Positions 59,403 through 64,000 of a DNA stretch of 64,000 nucleotides are shown in pieces. Position numbers and translations under genes: made by a program. Source of the DNA: Amycolatopsis anabasis (lineage in GTDB: Bacteria; Actinomycetota; Actinomycetes; Mycobacteriales; Pseudonocardiaceae); NCBI RefSeq assembly GCF_009765355.1, contig NZ_VTHK01000020.1, positions 1 to 64,000 of the forward strand, in the 5' to 3' direction. Numbering within the stretch: position 1 is the stretch's first letter; each line of letters opens with the position of its first letter. Below the pieces are notes generated by a model, which saw only the letters and a list, made by a program, of their open reading frames with translations, was not told where the DNA came from and did not search any database.

Positions 59403-60770
59403 TCAGTCACCGTGCTCGAGGACGTACCGGCGCCAGTACTCCTGTCCTTCTTCGCCCAGTGTGTCGATCGGGTCGTAAAACTCGTACCGGAGATCCAGCG
59501 CGGCCGGATCGTCCAACTCCAGGCTCGTCCGGTAGTTCTTCGTCCAGTACGAAATTCCGCGCGTCCGGTCGTAGGAGTGCGCCTGGTGGACCCAGCGCTT
59601 CCCGAGATACGGCGGGTCGCAGATCAAGCGCGGGGTGGCGAAGCCCGGCAGATATCCCATGATGTCGTGTTGCAGCCGCTGCGCCTGATCGAGACTGGTG
59701 CGCCAATGCTCGGAATTCGGCACCATGTCGCACATGTAGACGTAGTACGGAATCACGTGCGCGCGGTCCAGGATGGTGAAGGAGAGGTCGAGCAGGCTGG
59801 CCAGCGAGTCGTTGACCCCGCGCAACAGCACGGCCTGGTTGCGCACGTCCCGGAAGCCGAGATCGAGCAGGGCCCGCACCGCCCTGGCCACCAGTGGGGT
59901 CACCGAGTTGGCGTGGTTGATGTGGGTGTGCACCGCGACGTTGACCTCGCGCTCGCGCGCACGGCGGGCGATCCGCTCCAGCCCGCTCAGCACCTCGGAC
60001 TGCCGGAAGTGCTGCGGCAGCGCGGCCAGCGCCTTGGTGGCCAGCCGCACGTCGCGGATGTTCGGGATCTCGAACATCCGGAGGCAGAAGTCCTCGAGTT
60101 GCGCGATCGGCACGTTCGCCACGTCGCCGCCGGACACGACCACGTCCCGGACCGCGCGGTTCTCCCGCAGGTAGTCCAGGATCAGCTCGTACCGGTCCTT
60201 GGTGCGCACTTCGATCCGCCGCTTGGTCACCTGCGGCACGTCCAGGCCGACCAGGTCCATCCGCGTGCAGTGCCCGCAGTACTGCGGGCAGGTGGTGGTC
60301 AGTTCCACCAGCACCTTGGTCGGGTACTTGTGCGTCAGCCCGGGCACCGTCCACATATCGGCCTCGTGCAGGCTGTCCCGGCGGGCCATCGGATGGCTGG
60401 GCCATTCCCGATCCCGATCGGCGAATGCCGGGGCCATGTACCGCCGAATCGGATCGTTCCAGAGATCCTCGACATTCATCGTGTTGATCATTTGCGGCGG
60501 AATAAGCATCGCCATGGTGGCCCGTTCCCGCTGGTCCCGGAAAATCGAATCAGCCAGCTCATCGGGCAACCAGTCGCCAAGCGTCCGCCGCAACGCGGCC
60601 ACGCTCTTCACCGCGTTTCGCCGCTGCCATCGGGCATCGAGCCAGTCCCGCTCCGCAACCTCGCGAAACCCCGGTATTCGCCGCCAATCCGGTTCGGAAA
60701 AATCCCGATCCGGCGGGTAATCGTAGGGCTGCGCAAGCAAAGCCCCCATGTCAGTTTGGCGCACGTTCAT
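59403..60770 (-). CDS. lysine-2,3-aminomutase-like radical SAM enzyme
   Basis: 455 aa from ATG 60770. Radical SAM cluster CPQYCGHC (Cys161, 165, 168), the KamA-type lead WLDARWQRRNAVKS and PLP Lys391 in DPPYLGKRWVHQ. Family members move an alpha-amino group to the beta carbon of lysine, glutamate or arginine through a PLP-bound radical. First gene of the operon, so a beta-amino acid is probably a building block. The C-terminal substrate-binding part differs from classic KamA (long tail DLRYEFYDPIDTLGEE), so the substrate is open. Confidence 0.88.
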   Translation of the reverse strand: MNVRQTDMGALLAQPYDYPPDRDFSEPDWRRIPGFREVAERDWLDARWQRRNAVKSVAALRRTLGDWLPDELADSIFRDQRERATMAMLIPPQMINTMNVEDLWNDPIRRYMAPAFADRDREWPSHPMARRDSLHEADMWTVPGLTHKYPTKVLVELTTTCPQYCGHCTRMDLVGLDVPQVTKRRIEVRTKDRYELILDYLRENRAVRDVVVSGGDVANVPIAQLEDFCLRMFEIPNIRDVRLATKALAALPQHFRQSEVLSGLERIARRAREREVNVAVHTHINHANSVTPLVARAVRALLDLGFRDVRNQAVLLRGVNDSLASLLDLSFTILDRAHVIPYYVYMCDMVPNSEHWRTSLDQAQRLQHDIMGYLPGFATPRLICDPPYLGKRWVHQAHSYDRTRGISYWTKNYRTSLELDDPAALDLRYEFYDPIDTLGEEGQEYWRRYVLEHGD

Positions 60771-61212
60771 CCCCCAAGATCCGCTGACTGGCAGCGCGCC
60801 TTTCCCTGCATCGGACGGTACCGGCCGGGTAATTCCTTGTCCACCCCGAATTGTTCGTGATCAATAAAGGAAGATCAATTAGTCCATTTGCCGGGCCCAC
60901 CTTGTCACCGAGGCGCTCCCAGACAACAGGGACCGCGGTCCCAGAGCCGCCGGGAATGTCAAGCGCGCCGGGATACGGTGGACCGAACACCTGCCGGACT
61001 ACGCGTATAAACCGCCTTCCGCCAAGAGAAACCCGGCACCGGCACCCGAACCGGCTGCCGCCGAGATCGGAAGCACCGAACTGGTCGCCGTGCACAGCGG
61101 AAAATGCGTGACGAGCCGGACGGCCAACGCGTCGGGCACACCCGCACCGCAGTTCCGCCGCAAGGACCGGCGGCTCGGGGACCAGTCATCGTCGAGCACC
61201 TGGTTAACGTGG
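60771..61212. other. 442-bp upstream region of the main operon
   Basis: No confident gene. An AT-rich patch with two GATCAAT repeats (60859-60884) lies about 90-115 bp upstream of the aminomutase start and is the best promoter candidate. A plus-strand frame about 60960-61200 (ELVAVHSGKCVTSRTANASG) faintly recalls a ricin-type repeat but has no start. Confidence 0.4.
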
Positions 61213-61515
61213 TCAAAGATCGATGAGTTCGACGGTCACGGTCGCCAGGTCACCCGCATCGAGGGCTTCTGCCTCGCGGACGGCCCGTTTGATGGGCAAC
61301 ACATAGCTGCCGCGCGCGCTGTCGGGAAAGATCGAGGTCGTCCACGTGCTCCCGCCGAGGGTGACCCGCACCCGCAGCGAGCCGAAGCCACGGCGCGCTC
61401 GGCCAGTCAGGTCACGAATCTCTTCGGACGCCTCGGTGGGCAGGCTGACGAAGAACCAACTGTCAGAGCGGCGGGCATCCCATATCCACAGCTCGGCATC
61501 GAAAACGACGACCAC
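61213..61515 (-). CDS. DUF1905 protein
   Basis: 100 aa. The DUF1905 pattern is clear: ELWIWDARRSDSWFFVSLPT, FGSLRVRVTLGGSTWTTSIF, YVLPIKRAVREAEALDAGD. A small beta-barrel-like domain of unknown role, probably cytosolic. Confidence 0.8.
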   Translation of the reverse strand: MVVVFDAELWIWDARRSDSWFFVSLPTEASEEIRDLTGRARRGFGSLRVRVTLGGSTWTTSIFPDSARGSYVLPIKRAVREAEALDAGDLATVTVELIDL

Positions 61516-61676
61516 GGATTCATCATCACACGCCGACCCGACAAGGTGGCCGTGCGACTGTCTACCCAGGTGTTCGGGGTCGGCTACGTCAACCTCGTCG
61601 CGGTGGCGGCCCTGCTCTGCGGCTCGCTGCCCGCCATCGCGATCACCCGGCGCGTCGCCGGGCGGGGGCCGCGGTT

Positions 61677-62693
61677 TCAGAGGCGGTCCGCGTCGATGAT
61701 CGCCTGGGCGAAGGGATGCGGGGCCTCCTGCGGGACGTTGTGGCCGATCCCGTCGAAGACCCGGTGCTGGTGCTTGCCGGTGAACTTGGCGCGGTAGGTC
61801 ATTCCGTCCTTGGCCGTGCCGTCGAAGTCGCTGCCGATGGTGATCGTCGGCACGGCGATGGCCGGCCCGGTGGCGAGTTTCTGCTCGTATTCGTCATACC
61901 GCGGCTCGCCGGGAGCCAGGCTCAGGCGCCAGCGGTAGTTGTGGATGACGATGTCGACGTGGTCGGGGTTGTCGAACGACGCCGCGCTGCGGTCGTAGGT
62001 GGCGTCGTCGAAGGCCCACCGCGGCGACGCGAACTTCCAGATCAGCTTGTTGAAGTCGTGCCGGTGCTGGCGGTAGCCGAGGACGCCGCGCTCGGTCGCG
62101 AAGTAGTACTGGTACCACCAGCCCAGTTCGGCGGCCGGGGCCAGGGGTTGCTGGTTCGCCGCGAGATTGGTGATGATGTAACCGCTCACCGGGACGATCG
62201 CCGTGCAGCGTTCGGGCCACAGCGCGGCCATGATGGCGGCGGTCCGCGCACCCCAGTCGTATCCGCCCACGATCGCCTCGTCGATGCGGAGGGCGTCCAT
62301 GAGGGCGATGACGTCGAGCGCCACCGCCGACTGCTGCCCGTTGCGGACCGTCTGCGGGGAAAGGAACGTGGTCGGGCCCCAGCCGCGCAGGAACGGGACG
62401 ATCACCCGGTACCCCGCGGCGGCGAGCAACGGCCCGACGTCGACGTAACTGTGCGGGTCGTAGGGCCAGCCGTGCAGCAGCACCACCGGCTGACCGGTGC
62501 CCGGGCCGAATTCGGCGTAGGCCATGCTCAGCACGCCCGCGTGGATCTGCTTGAGGGGGCCGAGCGAGGTGTGCTCGCCCGAACCGGCCCGCAGATCCGA
62601 AGCATCGGTGGGAGTGTTCGACGAGCACGCGGCCAGCGACGTCGCCGCCACACCCGCCGCGAGCATCCGCGTGAACCGTCTTCTGTCGATCAT
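61677..62693 (-). CDS. exported alpha/beta hydrolase, epoxide-hydrolase-like lipoprotein
   Basis: 338 aa. The N-terminus has a Tat motif (DRRRFTRML) and a lipobox LAAC with Cys23, so it should be a lipoprotein on the outer face of the membrane. Oxyanion motif HGWPYDPHSY; nucleophile Asp146 in GGYDWGAR instead of Ser; late His in IGHNVPQEAP. The Asp nucleophile points to epoxide hydrolase or haloalkane dehalogenase chemistry. It may be controlled by the LuxR-type protein upstream on the same strand. Confidence 0.82.
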   Translation of the reverse strand: MIDRRRFTRMLAAGVAATSLAACSSNTPTDASDLRAGSGEHTSLGPLKQIHAGVLSMAYAEFGPGTGQPVVLLHGWPYDPHSYVDVGPLLAAAGYRVIVPFLRGWGPTTFLSPQTVRNGQQSAVALDVIALMDALRIDEAIVGGYDWGARTAAIMAALWPERCTAIVPVSGYIITNLAANQQPLAPAAELGWWYQYYFATERGVLGYRQHRHDFNKLIWKFASPRWAFDDATYDRSAASFDNPDHVDIVIHNYRWRLSLAPGEPRYDEYEQKLATGPAIAVPTITIGSDFDGTAKDGMTYRAKFTGKHQHRVFDGIGHNVPQEAPHPFAQAIIDADRL

Positions 62694-62756
62694 GACCAGG
62701 ACGTTAGGGAGACGACGGGGACATCCGCGACTGTCGGATGACGCCGCCGGGGTAAG

Positions 62757-64000
62757 TCACCGGTGGTCGTCCTTTTTGAGCATTTCCGCGAGTTCAGCCC
62801 GGGAACGCACGCCCAGTTTGGGGAAGATCCGGTACAGGTGGGTTCCGACGGTCCGGTGGGACAGGTAGAGCCGCTGCCCGATCTCCCGGTTCGTCAGGCC
62901 CTCGGCGGCCAGTTGCGCGATGCTCAGCTCGTGCGGGGTCAACCGTTCCCGCGCGTCCGGGCCGCGGTTCGGGCTCGACTCTCCGGCGCTGCGCAGTTCC
63001 CGGCGGGCCCGCTCGCCCCACGCTGCCATCCCGAGCGCGTCGAAAGCCTCCCTGGCCGTACGCAGGTGCGTCCTGGATCGCACGACCTGCCGCTGACGGC
63101 GCAGCCATTCGCCGAACGCCAGGTGGATGCGTGCGCGTTCGGCCGGCCACCGGGTCAGGTCCGCCCGCAGTGCGGCCGCGAACAACTCCTCGGCCTCGTC
63201 GTTCGCCGCGACCACGGCGCGCGCGTAGCGCAACCCGATGTGCAGCGCCGGCGACGGCGTCGACGCGGCCAGCGGTTCCAGCTCTCGCAGGATGTCCCGC
63301 AGGGCGTCGGTCTGCCCGGCCCGCACCGCGGCGTCGGTGAGTTCCGCTACGAAGTACGCGCGCAGGCCCAGTTGGTAGGCGGGGTCCGCGGGGTCGAGTA
63401 CCCGGCACAGGCCGGCGAACGCATCGTCGAAGCGGCCCTCGCTCAACGCCGCGAGCCCGCGGGCGAGCTGGACGGTGGCCAGGACGGGCCGGGCACCCGC
63501 GGCAAGGCCGACCCGTTCGGCCTCGTCGGCCAGCACGCCGGACTGTTCGTGCTCGCCGCGCAACGCGGCGATCTCCGCCTGGACGGCCCTGGCCAGCCCG
63601 TACATGAACGGCTGGCTGGTCTCCTGGGCGAGCCGGGCGGCCTCCGCCGCGACCGGCACGGCTGTGGTCAGGTCGCCGAGCCGGACACAGCTCCATGCCT
63701 GGACCGTCAGCGCCCGGGGCAGCGCACCGAGCCGCCCCTCGGCACGCAGCCCGGGCACGGCCGAGGCAGCGAAGCGGGCCGCCAGGTCGAAAGCGCCGAC
63801 CTGCATCGCCGCGCTGCCCAGGTAACGGTTCACCTCCGGGTCGGAATCGGCGGCACCGGCCAGCCCGCGCAGCCCGTCGAGCACCCGGTCGCCCCGCTCG
63901 AACGGCGCGACGTACGCGACGACCGCGACCAGCCGCGGGTCGTCGGCGCCGAGGGGCAGACGGTCGGCCACCTCGAGCAGCAAGCGCCGCGCGTCCGGGC
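62757..64000 (-). CDS. LuxR-family (LAL-like) regulator, N-terminus outside window
   Basis: Open to the window edge; the visible 414 or so residues are helical repeats (TPR-like, SQPFMYGLARAVQAEIAALR, LARGLAALSEGRFDDAFAGL) and a C-terminal LuxR HTH (LTPHELSIAQLAAEGLTNRE, LYLSHRTVGTHLYRIFPKLG). This is the C-terminal half of large LAL regulators, whose AAA/NACHT ATPase part would lie to the right. It ends 63 bp from the hydrolase start. Confidence 0.8.
   Translation of the reverse strand, partial: PDARRLLLEVADRLPLGADDPRLVAVVAYVAPFERGDRVLDGLRGLAGAADSDPEVNRYLGSAAMQVGAFDLAARFAASAVPGLRAEGRLGALPRALTVQAWSCVRLGDLTTAVPVAAEAARLAQETSQPFMYGLARAVQAEIAALRGEHEQSGVLADEAERVGLAAGARPVLATVQLARGLAALSEGRFDDAFAGLCRVLDPADPAYQLGLRAYFVAELTDAAVRAGQTDALRDILRELEPLAASTPSPALHIGLRYARAVVAANDEAEELFAAALRADLTRWPAERARIHLAFGEWLRRQRQVVRSRTHLRTAREAFDALGMAAWGERARRELRSAGESSPNRGPDARERLTPHELSIAQLAAEGLTNREIGQRLYLSHRTVGTHLYRIFPKLGVRSRAELAEMLKKDDHR

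Noticed and set aside
60960..61212. Ricin-type lectin remnant upstream of the aminomutase operon
   Set aside because: A single short HSGKC-like match without the QxW repeat or a start codon is too weak.

Overview
The window is high-GC DNA with actinomycete codon use, GTG starts, ATGA/GTGA translational overlaps, Tat signals, many TetR/XRE regulators and a P450. An actinomycete of the Streptomyces/Pseudonocardiales type is likely. The genus cannot be fixed from sequence alone. No tRNA or rRNA gene was recognised.

Layout. (1) 1-17.5 kb is an accessory patchwork: a partial PrpF-like isomerase, an alpha/beta hydrolase, oxidoreductases each next to a regulator, an MFS pump, one IS, and decayed transposon, integrase, PucR and glyoxalase pieces. 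(2) About 18.4-27.9 kb is a compact integrative element. It has a tyrosine integrase, an XRE repressor facing an excisionase-like HTH gene, a helix-turn-helix protein carrying iteron-like repeats, and a terminase-small-subunit-like protein. There is no FtsK/Tra translocase, so it looks more like a phage satellite than a conjugative AICE. Its opposite-strand cargo is an XRE-TPR regulator, three small genes, a 31-residue Asp/Lys-rich peptide gene, an overlapping protein-isoaspartate-methyltransferase-like gene and a 101-aa partner, which together look like a minimal aspartimide-type RiPP locus. (3) 28-39.8 kb is again patchwork: P450/TetR, tautomerase/MarR, an FAD monooxygenase overlapping a FrsA-like hydrolase with an in-frame TGA, AraC, SDR, TetR/quinone oxidoreductase, plus several gene fragments.

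(4) 39.9-60.8 kb is the centrepiece: a biosynthetic gene cluster built on an amino-group carrier protein (LysW type). Thirteen genes on the minus strand run from a lysine-2,3-aminomutase-like radical SAM enzyme through a homocitrate-synthase-like enzyme, LysW, a DAP/ornithine-decarboxylase-like enzyme, LysX, LysY, LysZ, an aminotransferase, an ATP-grasp ligase, a second aminotransferase, a DapF-like epimerase and a class I glutamine amidotransferase to an EamA exporter; nearly every junction overlaps by 4 nt. A winged-helix regulator lies on the plus strand. Behind it is a second minus-strand unit: an alpha-oxoamine synthase, an MFS transporter, a PaaK-like adenylating enzyme and a Tat-exported beta-propeller amidohydrolase. 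The logic suggests that an amino acid is tethered to the LysW tail, phosphorylated, reduced and aminated, then joined to other building blocks, and the product exported. No LysK-type release peptidase, homoaconitase or homoisocitrate dehydrogenase is present, which argues against ordinary lysine or arginine synthesis. The product is unknown.

(5) 61-64 kb holds a DUF1905 protein, a Tat lipoprotein alpha/beta hydrolase and the C-terminal part of a LuxR-family regulator cut by the window edge.
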